This document shows, in pieces, positions 7,273 through 14,718 of a stretch of DNA of 14,848 nucleotides. The position numbers and the translations under genes were made by a program. The first letter of the stretch is position 1. Each line of letters starts with the position of its first letter. A model generated the notes under the pieces. That model did no database searches and was not told the origin of the DNA. It saw only the letters and a list, made by a program, of their open reading frames with translations. This DNA comes from Candidatus Omnitrophota bacterium (GTDB taxonomy: Bacteria; Omnitrophota; Gorgyraeia; Gygaellales; Profunditerraquicolaceae): assembly GCA_028715095.1 (NCBI GenBank), contig JAQUSM010000011.1, forward strand, positions 1-14,848, written 5' to 3'.

Positions 7273-8342
7273 GCCTTCTCCATGGATTTAAGTTCCTGTA
7301 AAACAATCCGCGCGCAGGCTGCCGGGGCTATTTTCCTGACAATTTTACCGCGCCTGAACAGGACTCCTTCGTTTTTGCCAAAAGCAACCCCGATATCGGC
7401 TTCCTTAGCCTCCCCAGGTCCGTTAACCACACAACCCATTATAGCCAATTTTACCGGTCTGGGCAATGGTTTATAGGCGGCAGACGATAATTTACTCTCC
7501 AGTTCTTTAACTATAGCCACCAGATTAACCTTACAGCGGCCGCAAGTAGGGCAACTGATGATCTGCGGTCCGAAGCTGCGTAAGGCCAAAGACTCTAATA
7601 TGCATTTAGCCGCCCTGACCTCTTCTACCGGCTCTTCGGTCAAAGACACCCTTATTGTATCACCTATGCCCTCAAGAAGCAAAGCCCCTAAAGCCACGCT
7701 GGACTTGATAATCCCGTTGTAAACAGAACCCGTAGCAGTCAAACCGAGATGCAGAGGATAGTTGCAAGCCCTGGAAACCTTGCGGTAAGCATCAAGCGTA
7801 TCCAATACATTGTTGGCCTTAAGCGAAATTACTATGTCATTAAATTTAAAACCTTCGACCATCTTTACGTAATTCATACAGGCAGAGACTAATTTATCTC
7901 CCATCGAAACTTTTTTTGCTCCTCTATCCTTAACCGAACCGGAGTTAAGACCTATGCGCAAAGGGATCCCGGCCGCCTTTAAGGCTGCAACAACCTCCCT
8001 TATCTGCTGTTTCTTATCGATATTACCCGGATTCAACCTTATTTTATCCGCTCCATTTTCAATAGCGGCAATTGCCAGGCGCCAATCAAAATGGATATCC
8101 GCTACCAAAGGCAGCTTTACTTTCGCTTTAATTTTCTTTAAAGAAGCCGCGTCGTTAAAATCATTGATTGCCAGGCGCACAATTTGACATCCTGCTTTTT
8201 TTAATTCATTGATCTGGTTAACGGTATTTTCTACGTCGCTGGTCCTGGTTTTAGTCATCGACTGGATGGTTACAGGATTAGCCCCGCCTATCAGGAGACC
8301 GCCGATTTTTATAACCTTGCATTTTCTTCTTGCTATATTCAT
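7269..8342 (-). CDS. ispG: 4-Hydroxy-3-methylbut-2-enyl diphosphate synthase (IspG/GcpE)
   Basis: [4Fe-4S] enzyme of the MEP isoprenoid pathway that converts MEcPP to HMBPP using two electrons. The 357-residue protein has the TIM-barrel N-terminal half (VTIQSMTKTRTSDVENTV, LVADIHFDWRLA, IRLNPGNI) and the C-terminal iron-sulfur half. The cluster ligands are visible: CPTC (Cys264, Cys267), Cys304 in MGCVVNGPGEA, and Glu311. It is the two-domain bacterial form without the plant-type insertion. One departure is LGLTATG at 199-205, where most homologues I recall read LGxTEAG. The ATG directly abuts the rseP stop (0 nt gap), with AGG only a few bases upstream inside rseP, and the 3' end overlaps cpaF by 4 nt. 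dxr of the same pathway lies two genes upstream. Confidence 0.97.
   Translation of the reverse strand: MNIARRKCKVIKIGGLLIGGANPVTIQSMTKTRTSDVENTVNQINELKKAGCQIVRLAINDFNDAASLKKIKAKVKLPLVADIHFDWRLAIAAIENGADKIRLNPGNIDKKQQIREVVAALKAAGIPLRIGLNSGSVKDRGAKKVSMGDKLVSACMNYVKMVEGFKFNDIVISLKANNVLDTLDAYRKVSRACNYPLHLGLTATGSVYNGIIKSSVALGALLLEGIGDTIRVSLTEEPVEEVRAAKCILESLALRSFGPQIISCPTCGRCKVNLVAIVKELESKLSSAAYKPLPRPVKLAIMGCVVNGPGEAKEADIGVAFGKNEGVLFRRGKIVRKIAPAACARIVLQELKSMEKA
7278..7281 (-). promoter_or_regulatory. Ribosome binding site deciding the cpaF GTG start
   Basis: GGAG on the minus strand lies 5 nt before the GTG at 7272, inside the ispG 3' end. Together with the GTGA stop/start overlap it fixes the cpaF start at this codon. 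Confidence 0.65.
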
Positions 8343-9425
8343 TTACCTGCCTATAAATTTACTGATCTTCTCGCCATAAAGCCTTAATATATCATTATAA
8401 GTGACAAACAAGGCTATCGCAATCATCAGGGTAAAACCGATATTATTCACTATCTGCTCTGCTTTAATCCCAAGAGTTTTCTTCCTTAATTTTTCCAAGC
8501 CCAGCAGGAATATATGCCCGCCGTCAAGGATAGGCAGGGGCAAAAGGTTGAATATCGCCAGGCTCACGCTTAAAACCGCGATCAAATGCATAACCGCAAT
8601 TATTCCCAGCTTCGCCGTTTTAGAAGTAATATAAAATATACCCAAAGGCCCGGTTACAGAATCGCGCATGGACATCCTGCCGCTAATCAGCATCCAGAGC
8701 CCTTTGTAAGTCATAATAGTCAAATCTATGGTTTTCTTAACTCCTAAATAGGCCGACTCAAAAAAACCATGCCTGGTTTCAACAATTTCATCAAAAGGAG
8801 TGATACCGATAATGCCTAAAGACTTCTTCTCTCCTAACTCATTGCCCAAAACCTTATCTTTAATCGCTACCTTAAATTTCAACTCCTGATTGCCGCGCAG
8901 GACCAAAAGCTCAACGCTTTCCTTCTCTTTTCTTTTCTGGATCTGGCGCTGCAGGTCATCCCATAAATCAACCTTCTGGCCGTCTATAACAATAATCTTA
9001 TCCCCTGCCGCCAAGCCCGCTTCTTTGGCTCCGTAGCCGTCAATTAATCCCCCAACCTTGCTGGTCAAGCTGGGATAACCCACAAAGAAAATACACCAAA
9101 AAAACAAAAAACCCAGGAGGTAGTTTAAAAATGGGCCGAAGAAGATAATCTGGAACCGTTTGCCTATACTTTTAGTAAAATATTCATCGCTCTTTCCTTT
9201 ATATTCCGACCGGCTGTCTCCGGCCATCTTTACGTAGCCGCCTAAAGGGATCAGGCTTATGCTGTATTCGGTGCCATTTTTCTTCTTTTTAAATACCTGC
9301 GGGCCAAACCCCAAAGAAAAATTCTCGACACGCACCCCGTTCCTTCGCGCGGCGAAGAAATGTCCGGATTCATGCACAATAATAAGCAGGCTTAAGATAA
9401 ATGTAAAAATAAGTATAGCAATCAT
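8343..9425 (-). CDS. rseP: RseP-type site-2 zinc metalloprotease with PDZ domain
   Basis: Inner-membrane intramembrane protease of the S2P family (RseP/MmpA/YluC). In relatives it cleaves membrane-bound regulators such as anti-sigma factors and remnant signal peptides. The 360-residue protein opens with a hydrophobic helix carrying the zinc motif HESGH (18-22). The GPxxN motif GPFLNYLLGF (97-106) follows in the second membrane segment. One PDZ domain lies at about 122-190 (GGLIDGYGAKEAGLAAGDKI). The third catalytic motif LLPLPILDGGHIF (294-306) supplies the Asp ligand, and a last membrane helix spans about 327-343. E. coli RseP has two PDZ domains and about 450 residues, so this is the shorter one-PDZ form. 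No Shine-Dalgarno is visible near the ATG at 9425; coupling to dxr, 11 nt away, is likely. HExxH at residue 18 fits this start. The dxr-rseP neighbourhood is widely conserved. Confidence 0.95.
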   Translation of the reverse strand: MIAILIFTFILSLLIIVHESGHFFAARRNGVRVENFSLGFGPQVFKKKKNGTEYSISLIPLGGYVKMAGDSRSEYKGKSDEYFTKSIGKRFQIIFFGPFLNYLLGFLFFWCIFFVGYPSLTSKVGGLIDGYGAKEAGLAAGDKIIVIDGQKVDLWDDLQRQIQKRKEKESVELLVLRGNQELKFKVAIKDKVLGNELGEKKSLGIIGITPFDEIVETRHGFFESAYLGVKKTIDLTIMTYKGLWMLISGRMSMRDSVTGPLGIFYITSKTAKLGIIAVMHLIAVLSVSLAIFNLLPLPILDGGHIFLLGLEKLRKKTLGIKAEQIVNNIGFTLMIAIALFVTYNDILRLYGEKISKFIGR

Positions 9426-9436
9426 GTTAGTTTAAA

Positions 9437-10582
9437 TTATCCGCACATGCCGGCAGCTTCTTCCCTGGCCCAGGCATCGGCAGAGATTATACCCGGCAGA
9501 TCCGGATTAGCTGTCTTTGCGTGCCGCCGCATCACTTTTTCCACAATTCTGGGTATAGACAAAAAATCAATGCGCTTGTTTAGAAAATTGTTCACCGCAA
9601 CTTCATTAGCCGCGTTTAGAACCGCCGGCATGGTCCCTAAATCTTTGGCTGCCTGATAAGCAAGCCCAAGGCAGGGGAATTTATCCAGGTCGGGTTTCTC
9701 AAAATGCATCTCTTTGAGATTGTAAAAATCAATTCCCGCCAGTTTATTAATCAGCCTCCGCGGATAAGATAAGGCATACTGTATCGGTATGCGCATATCC
9801 GCCGCTGAAAGTTGAGCCATAATCACCCCGTCGTTAAACTCAACCATAGAATGGATCAAGGCTTCAGGGTGAATCAACACCTTGATTTTTTCTACTCCTA
9901 ACCCAAATAAAAACATCGCCTCAAGCAGCTCTAAGCCTTTATTCATCAGAGTTGCCGAATCAACCGTTATTTTTCTGCCCATCTTCCAACGGGGGTGCCG
10001 CAATACCTGCTCCAGGCTGACCCTCTTAAATTTGCTAAGCGGCAGGTTTCTTAAAGGCCCGCCGGAGGCAGTCAAGTATACCCTTTTGACATCAGGCTCC
10101 CGGAAACCCCCCAGGCTCTGCCAGATGGCTGATTGTTCACTGTCAACCGGCAGGATTTTAGCCCTATGTTTTTTTGCTAAACGCATAACCAAAGGCCCGG
10201 CCATTACCAGGGCTTCTTTATTGGCCAAAGCAATGTCTTTGCCGTTTTTAACTGCGCTGACCAACGGCTTAAGCGCGGCAGAACCGGAAATGGCAAACAT
10301 TATCAGCTCGATCTTGGCGTCTTTGACCATTTCAACCAGGCCTTCTTCAGCGCAAAAAACCTTTATTGATGAGCCTAAATCAGAGCGTAATTTAGAAGCC
10401 GCTTCCTTATTTATTACACAGACAAGGCGCGGTTTAAATTCTTTTATCTGTTGTTTTAGTTTAACAATATCCGAATTAACGCTTAAAGCTTCAACCTTAA
10501 ATTCCCGCGGAAAGCTTCTGGCCACCGAAAGCGTACTCTGGCCTATTGATCCACTGGAACCTAAAACCGCTATTCTTTTCAC
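9437..10582 (-). CDS. dxr: 1-Deoxy-D-xylulose 5-phosphate reductoisomerase
   Basis: NADPH- and divalent-metal-dependent enzyme making MEP from DXP, the committed step of the MEP pathway. The 381-residue length is normal. The NADPH-binding loop is LGSSGSIGQST at 7-17. NKEALVMAG (121-129) and the metal-site segment PVDSEQSAIWQ (145-155, with Asp147 and Glu149) follow. HPRWKMGRKITVDSATLMNKGLE (196-218) holds Asn214, Lys215 and the third metal ligand Glu218. The flexible-loop and C-terminal helical regions are present. The start is GTG (10582-10580) overlapping the cdsA stop as GTGA; MKRIAVLG is the expected N-terminus. I see no Shine-Dalgarno, so initiation is probably coupled to cdsA termination. 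It acts in the same pathway as ispG downstream and supplies precursor for UppS upstream. Confidence 0.98.
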   Translation of the reverse strand: MKRIAVLGSSGSIGQSTLSVARSFPREFKVEALSVNSDIVKLKQQIKEFKPRLVCVINKEAASKLRSDLGSSIKVFCAEEGLVEMVKDAKIELIMFAISGSAALKPLVSAVKNGKDIALANKEALVMAGPLVMRLAKKHRAKILPVDSEQSAIWQSLGGFREPDVKRVYLTASGGPLRNLPLSKFKRVSLEQVLRHPRWKMGRKITVDSATLMNKGLELLEAMFLFGLGVEKIKVLIHPEALIHSMVEFNDGVIMAQLSAADMRIPIQYALSYPRRLINKLAGIDFYNLKEMHFEKPDLDKFPCLGLAYQAAKDLGTMPAVLNAANEVAVNNFLNKRIDFLSIPRIVEKVMRRHAKTANPDLPGIISADAWAREEAAGMCG

Positions 10583-11373
10583 TTTACGATTACACTAAGG
10601 TAGAAATAGAACACCGGGGCAGTAAATAATAAACTGTCGATCTGATCCAGCACCCCGCCCATTCCCGGGAAAATACTGCCTGAATCCTTGATCTGACAGT
10701 CCCTCTTAAGTAACGATTCGGAAAGATCACCCAATTGGCCAAGAACCCCCAAACCAATCGCGGTCAACAATAACTGTCCATAGCCGAATGGCAGGAAAGG
10801 CTTACTGATTAAAGCGCCTAAAACACTGAATAACAATCCGCCGATGGCTCCTTCAACGGTCTTCTTCGGGCTTATATGCTGCATTAAGGGTTTCTTTCCC
10901 CAGCGGCTTCCCACCAAGAACGCCCCGATATCTCCCAGCTTAACAATTAATAATAAGGCGGCCAGAAAACCAAGCCCTCCGGAAAGATAACGTATCTTTA
11001 TGATAAAACTAAAAAACCAGGAAACATACAGTATGCCAAAGACGGTAGTCGAAATATCCACGATCACCCCGGAGGAGTCACGGCGTTTAAACTGCATAAT
11101 CAGGATAAAAAATAAAGCCAAAACAATAAAGAGAAGCTCCCAGCTTTTTGTCGGCTCAAACCTGAGCATAATTGATAAAGGGATAATCGTCCCCATCCCG
11201 ATGCCGAAATACTTATAGATATTTATCCCCTTCTTCTCCAGCATCACAAAATATTCGTATAACCCGGCGACAATAAAAATAGTAGACACCAATCCGCAGA
11301 GCCAGTCGAAAAAGATCACAGTCGAGATAATACTGATAAGTACAGCGGAGCTGATTACTCTTTTAAGAAACAT
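10579..11373 (-). CDS. cdsA: Phosphatidate cytidylyltransferase (CDP-diglyceride synthase)
   Basis: Multi-pass inner-membrane enzyme that makes CDP-diacylglycerol from CTP and phosphatidic acid, the precursor of all bacterial phospholipids. The 264-residue protein is strongly hydrophobic, with about seven or eight membrane segments. The conserved C-terminal half carries KLGDIGAFLVGSRWGKK (145-161), HISPKKTVEGAIGG (166-179) and the family signature SLLKRDCQIKDSGSIFPG (220-237) followed by MGGVLDQIDS (238-247). In the usual signature this last part reads HGGxxDRxD; here Met and Gln replace His and Arg. The KD pair (229-230) and both late Asp residues (243, 246) are kept, so activity is likely. 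The ATG overlaps the last 11 nt of uppS and has a strong GGAGG 5 nt upstream (11379-11383). uppS-cdsA is a standard pair. Confidence 0.95.
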   Translation of the reverse strand: MFLKRVISSAVLISIISTVIFFDWLCGLVSTIFIVAGLYEYFVMLEKKGINIYKYFGIGMGTIIPLSIMLRFEPTKSWELLFIVLALFFILIMQFKRRDSSGVIVDISTTVFGILYVSWFFSFIIKIRYLSGGLGFLAALLLIVKLGDIGAFLVGSRWGKKPLMQHISPKKTVEGAIGGLLFSVLGALISKPFLPFGYGQLLLTAIGLGVLGQLGDLSESLLKRDCQIKDSGSIFPGMGGVLDQIDSLLFTAPVFYFYLSVIVK

Positions 11374-12082
11374 TTAGGCCTCCAAACCTGCGTTCTCTTT
11401 TCTGGTATTCCTTAATCGCTTCCTTTAATTCTTCAATTCCAAAATCCGGCCAGTATTTCCTGGAAAAATAAAATTCGGAGTACGAAAGCTGCCAGAGCAG
11501 GAAATTACTAATACGCATTTCTTCGCTGGTGCGGATTAACAGGTCCGGGTCCGGAACATCCGCGGCATAAAGATAACGGCTAAACTGCCCTGCCTCAAGG
11601 CTGTCAGGGTCAGCCTTGCCGGTTAACACATCTTGAGCAAATTTTTTTGCGGCATCCACGATCTCCTGCCTGCCCCCGTAATTTATAGCCAAAATAACCT
11701 TTAAGCCGGTATTGCCAATGGTTTTCTCCTGGGCTTTTTTAATCTTAGCCTGGAGATATTTTGGGATAGGGTCATGCCTGCCGATAACCATAAAACGCAT
11801 GTTGTTCTTATGCAATTCGGCGACTTCCTTATCCAGGAAATTGCCCAGGTAGCGCATCAGGAAATTAACTTCATTTTTTGGCCGGGACCAATTTTCCGTT
11901 GAAAAAGCGAAGAAAGTAACTACCTGGATTTTTAATTGGTTTGCGCCGCGGATAATCTCTTTTACGCGTTTTATCCCCTCCCGATGCCCGCAAGTACGGT
12001 TTAAGCCTTTTTCTTTTGCCCAGCGGCCGTTACCGTCCATAATAAAAGCTATATGCTTAGGGATTTTGAGATTGTCCTGCAT
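11363..12082 (-). CDS. uppS: Undecaprenyl diphosphate synthase (cis-prenyltransferase)
   Basis: Condenses isopentenyl diphosphates onto farnesyl diphosphate in the Z configuration to give the C55 carrier lipid for peptidoglycan and other envelope polymers; cytoplasmic, membrane-associated. The 239-residue length is normal. Region I HIAFIMDGNGRWAKEKGL (10-27) holds the catalytic Asp16. GHREG (32-36), FAFSTENWSRP (59-69) and the C-terminal DLLIRTSEEMRISNFLLWQ (180-198) are all present. The usual RTSGE reads RTSEE here, and the following Arg and Ser phosphate-binding residues are intact. WPDF (211-214) is the usual end motif. The ATG at 12082 is 1 nt after the GH57 gene's stop, with only a weak AGG 12 nt upstream, suggesting coupling. 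Dxr and IspG from the same cluster feed its substrate. Confidence 0.97.
   Translation of the reverse strand: MQDNLKIPKHIAFIMDGNGRWAKEKGLNRTCGHREGIKRVKEIIRGANQLKIQVVTFFAFSTENWSRPKNEVNFLMRYLGNFLDKEVAELHKNNMRFMVIGRHDPIPKYLQAKIKKAQEKTIGNTGLKVILAINYGGRQEIVDAAKKFAQDVLTGKADPDSLEAGQFSRYLYAADVPDPDLLIRTSEEMRISNFLLWQLSYSEFYFSRKYWPDFGIEELKEAIKEYQKRERRFGGLNVS
11379..11383 (-). promoter_or_regulatory. Strong ribosome binding site for cdsA within uppS
   Basis: GGAGG on the minus strand, 5 nt before the cdsA ATG at 11373 and inside the uppS coding end. It confirms the 11-nt overlap start and allows initiation independent of uppS termination. Confidence 0.75.
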
Positions 12083-12083
12083 A

Positions 12084-13664
12084 CTACTGATGTACCTGGT
12101 AATCTATATTGGGAAAGAGATTATCTTTATACTCAATATCCGAGAGCCAATTCTCGTTAATATTATTGGACTTGATATCTTCATAAATACGGTTAAACCT
12201 TAAAAGGTGATCTTTGGTGCGGCGCACCGCATAACTGGTATGCGTGCCCGTACCGAGAATAAATGCCCAATCCGAACTTTGCGCCAAAAGTAACTCGCGT
12301 AAGGCCTGGTTTAAGGCCCGGCGCAACAACCCTTCGGCCCCGGGAAAACTCCTGACCAGCTCACTCATCCGCTCTGAAGCCGCATGCAAATGCCGGTAGA
12401 TCCAGTCATTTGGACCTTGCAGCCACATCTCTGAATACCCTTTATAACCCCAGCTGGAAAGCGACGGGGTGATCACCTGATTACGCGGATTTTCTGCTAA
12501 ATACTCCGAAGGAGTAATCATGCGTATTTCATTCTGGTCACAGGCAACTTTGCGGAAAAGAAAATCCAGCCACATCGGGCCTTCATACCACCAATGCCCA
12601 AAAAGTTCGGCATCATACGGCGAGACAATAATCGGCGGCTTACCCATAAGGTCGTTAAGATAGCTGGCCTGTTTTTGACGGTTGAACATAAAGTTACCGG
12701 CGTGATCTGCTGCGCGGTCCCTTGCCCACTCCGCCACATACGGCTCTTTATGGTTGCCTGAACCGGTAATGCGGTAATATTTAATCCCCGTATTAATACG
12801 CACCCCATCAGGATGGATATAAGGCTTAATATAATCAAACTCCAGGTCAAAACCAATATCACGGTAGAATTCCCGGTAGTTATAATCCCCGGGATAGCCT
12901 TCAATAGAACTCCAGACCTGTTTTGACGATTCCAGGTCCCTGCCAAAGGCGGCTACACCCGTGCCCTTACAATAAACAGGAGCAAACACTCCATATTTAG
13001 GACGGGGCGTGCCGTGCAGTAACCCATGAGAATCAGTAAAAAAGTAACGAATCCCCGCCTCGCGAAGTATCTCATCATGGCCGGGGCAAAAACCGCATTC
13101 CGGCAGCCAAATACCGCGCGGCCTTCTGCCAAATACACTTTCATAATGATTCGCCGCCACTTTGACCTGAGCGCGCACCGAATCCCGGCAAACATCCATA
13201 AGCGGGAAGAACCCATGCGTAGCCCCGCAGGTAATTATCTCTAACTTACCTAAATCCTGAAATTTCTTAAAAGCATTTACCAGATTACAGTTATATTTCT
13301 GGAATATATCCCGCGCATGCGAGAACCTGCTAAAATACATCTCCGCCAGGCGCCTGAATGACTCCTGCCACCTTGTCCTTTCCATTTCTTTCTGCGACAA
13401 CTCGATGAGCTTATTTATATGTTTTAAATAACGCTCCTGCAGCAGAGAATCTGAAAGCATGGAGATAAGCGTAGGGCTTAAGGTCATGGTAATCCGGAAA
13501 TCTATACCGTCGGCAACGAGCCCTTCAAAAACAGTTATAAGCGGCACATAAGTTTCGGTGATTGCTTCATAAAGCCAATCCTCCTCCAGGAAATCCTCAT
13601 GTTCCGGGTGGCGCACAAAAGGCAGGTGTCCATGTAAAACTAAGCAAAGGTATCCTTTAGGCAT
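12084..13664 (-). CDS. GH57 family alpha-glucan enzyme, probably 1,4-alpha-glucan branching enzyme
   Basis: Glycoside hydrolase family 57 protein acting on alpha-1,4-glucans. At 526 residues it matches the branching-enzyme subgroup (about 520-560) rather than the longer amylopullulanases. The GH57 conserved regions are visible: HGHLPF (11-16), CGATHGFFPL (146-155), the nucleophile motif GIWLPECGF (184-192, Glu189) and the acid motif SPYDAELFGHWWYEGP (348-363, Asp351). The WLPEC and YDAELFGHWWYEGP forms agree with characterised archaeal and Thermus branching enzymes. The helical C-terminal domain of this subgroup (about 430-520, with SWGYKGYSEMWLQGPNDW) is present. No signal peptide is seen, so it is cytoplasmic. 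The ATG at 13664 lies 4 nt after the DUF4912 gene's stop without a Shine-Dalgarno, implying coupling. Branching over hydrolysis or transferase activity is inferred from motifs only. Confidence 0.9.
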   Translation of the reverse strand: MPKGYLCLVLHGHLPFVRHPEHEDFLEEDWLYEAITETYVPLITVFEGLVADGIDFRITMTLSPTLISMLSDSLLQERYLKHINKLIELSQKEMERTRWQESFRRLAEMYFSRFSHARDIFQKYNCNLVNAFKKFQDLGKLEIITCGATHGFFPLMDVCRDSVRAQVKVAANHYESVFGRRPRGIWLPECGFCPGHDEILREAGIRYFFTDSHGLLHGTPRPKYGVFAPVYCKGTGVAAFGRDLESSKQVWSSIEGYPGDYNYREFYRDIGFDLEFDYIKPYIHPDGVRINTGIKYYRITGSGNHKEPYVAEWARDRAADHAGNFMFNRQKQASYLNDLMGKPPIIVSPYDAELFGHWWYEGPMWLDFLFRKVACDQNEIRMITPSEYLAENPRNQVITPSLSSWGYKGYSEMWLQGPNDWIYRHLHAASERMSELVRSFPGAEGLLRRALNQALRELLLAQSSDWAFILGTGTHTSYAVRRTKDHLLRFNRIYEDIKSNNINENWLSDIEYKDNLFPNIDYQVHQ

Positions 13665-13668
13665 GGGT

Positions 13669-14640
13669 TTATCTGGTTTCTCGGGTTACGATTGGTGTAA
13701 TTGTACGTTCTTCCAATTTATCTGCGGAGGTCGCTTTAACCGGAATTACCTGTTTGCTGTCCGGCAAATAATATCGCAAGGTAAAGGTACCGTCAGGCCT
13801 TAAATTAATCGGCTGCCCCTGCACTGTAACTTTTGCGTCAGGTTCAGTGGCCCCGTAAACAATCAATTCACAATCTACTTTCATCCAAAAACTTCTTTCC
13901 TTAACCTCTTTTCTTACGGGGCTGGAGGATATACCTGAACTAAACAACCCCTGCTTTAAGCGTTGCTGCCAGCCGCGGCCTACCGGTGAACTCTTGCCTA
14001 AGCCAAAACCCATGCCATAAAGCCTGGCAAATATATCTTCGGGGATCATCCATTCTTCATCGGTAATCCATGACGGGCTATCCAGGGGAGTTGAAACAAC
14101 ATTAGAACGTAAGATGGTGATAAACCTTCCGTCGGTTAACATCAGCCCCAAATCCACGCACCAGGAACGCCCCGGGCCTGCCGTATCGATATACCAGCTG
14201 TTGGCAAAGTCATTGTACTGGATATCAAAGAAACTATTGGCATTAAAACCGTTAAAGACAATATTAGTAACATCATAAACCCTTAAAATCTTTTTGGCGC
14301 GGTAGAAATCATCTCCCAGCTTATTTTTTAAGCCCTCGATAGTCTGATTTCTTAACTCCCAGTAAGTATGCAGCCAGCGCGGGTCACGCACCTGCAAAAT
14401 AATCTTATCCTGTTCATAACAAGAAGGAAGCTCCTGCGGCATAACGCTCCTGGCACGCATATCTTCCGGGTGAGAAAATTTTGTATTGACGGCAATAGTT
14501 TCCTGGAAACCCGGGATATCCCTATTTGACGAAGGCGTCCGCTCGGCAGAAGCCGGTTTATTTTTCTTTGTTTTTAGAGAAACAGGCTTAGCGCGCATGA
14601 TTTTTTTTATCTTTTCCTTTACTTTATTTAATATCTTCAT
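13669..14640 (-). CDS. DUF4912 protein with C-terminal Ig-like domain
   Basis: Function unknown. The 323-residue protein has three parts. A very basic N-terminus (1-30, Lys/Arg-rich, no signal peptide) runs into a low-complexity stretch to about residue 60. A DUF4912-type domain follows at about 67-180, recognisable from PQELPSCYEQDKIILQVRDP (68-87), WLHTYWEL (89-96), LRVYDVT (119-125) and the Trp-rich strands up to GRFITILRSNVV. A linker leads to an Ig-like strand-rich domain at about 252-318 (VYGATEPDAKVTVQGQPI, PDGTFTLRYYLPD) that resembles the Ig-like domain of glucodextranase-type carbohydrate enzymes. The start has a near-perfect AGGAGGT 5 nt upstream. It is the first gene of the cluster and is coupled to the GH57 gene 4 nt downstream, so a role in alpha-glucan binding or handling is the most reasonable guess. 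Confidence 0.85.
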   Translation of the reverse strand: MKILNKVKEKIKKIMRAKPVSLKTKKNKPASAERTPSSNRDIPGFQETIAVNTKFSHPEDMRARSVMPQELPSCYEQDKIILQVRDPRWLHTYWELRNQTIEGLKNKLGDDFYRAKKILRVYDVTNIVFNGFNANSFFDIQYNDFANSWYIDTAGPGRSWCVDLGLMLTDGRFITILRSNVVSTPLDSPSWITDEEWMIPEDIFARLYGMGFGLGKSSPVGRGWQQRLKQGLFSSGISSSPVRKEVKERSFWMKVDCELIVYGATEPDAKVTVQGQPINLRPDGTFTLRYYLPDSKQVIPVKATSADKLEERTITPIVTRETR

Positions 14641-14645
14641 AAGCC

Positions 14646-14652
14646 ACCTCCT
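14646..14652 (-). promoter_or_regulatory. Near-consensus ribosome binding site for the DUF4912 gene
   Basis: AGGAGGT on the minus strand, 5 nt before the ATG at 14640. It is the strongest such site in the window and fits an operon-leading gene. It lies only 5 nt after the T-run of the adjacent hairpin. Confidence 0.85.
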
Positions 14653-14657
14653 CTAAT

Positions 14658-14682
14658 AAAAAAGGGGATAATCTCCCCTTTT
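14658..14682 (-). terminator. Intrinsic-terminator-like hairpin before the DUF4912 gene
   Basis: On the minus strand AAAAGGGGA (14682-14674) pairs perfectly with TCCCCTTTT (14668-14660) around the loop GATTA, and six T residues end at 14658. This is a 9-bp stem followed by a T-run, as in a Rho-independent terminator for the gene to the right. Only five of the pairs are strong (GGGG/CCCC plus one A-T above), so efficiency may be partial. Because it lies 17 nt before the DUF4912 start codon, it could also act as an attenuator if transcription starts upstream of it. No convincing promoter is visible between it and the start codon. Confidence 0.65.
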
Positions 14683-14718
14683 CACAAAACAATTGCTGCT
14701 TTCATTCAATCTCCCCTT
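14670..14718. repeat. Direct repeat of an 11-bp arm of the terminator hairpin
   Basis: AATCTCCCCTT occurs at 14670-14680 (one arm plus loop of the hairpin) and again at 14708-14718. In the minus-strand transcript the upstream copy (AAGGGGAGATT) could pair with the same downstream UCCCCUU arm, a 7-bp alternative to the 9-bp terminator stem. The copies are exact over 11 bases; a regulatory meaning is speculative. Confidence 0.5.

Noticed and set aside
9882..10598. Plus-strand open frame of about 238 codons opposite dxr
   Set aside because: It is fully antisense to dxr, whose motifs are all intact. It has no family motif, and long antisense frames are expected from this codon use.
12518..12946. 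Minus-strand open frame of about 142 codons within the GH57 gene
   Set aside because: It is an out-of-frame shadow of the GH57 coding region, whose own frame carries all the catalytic motifs.
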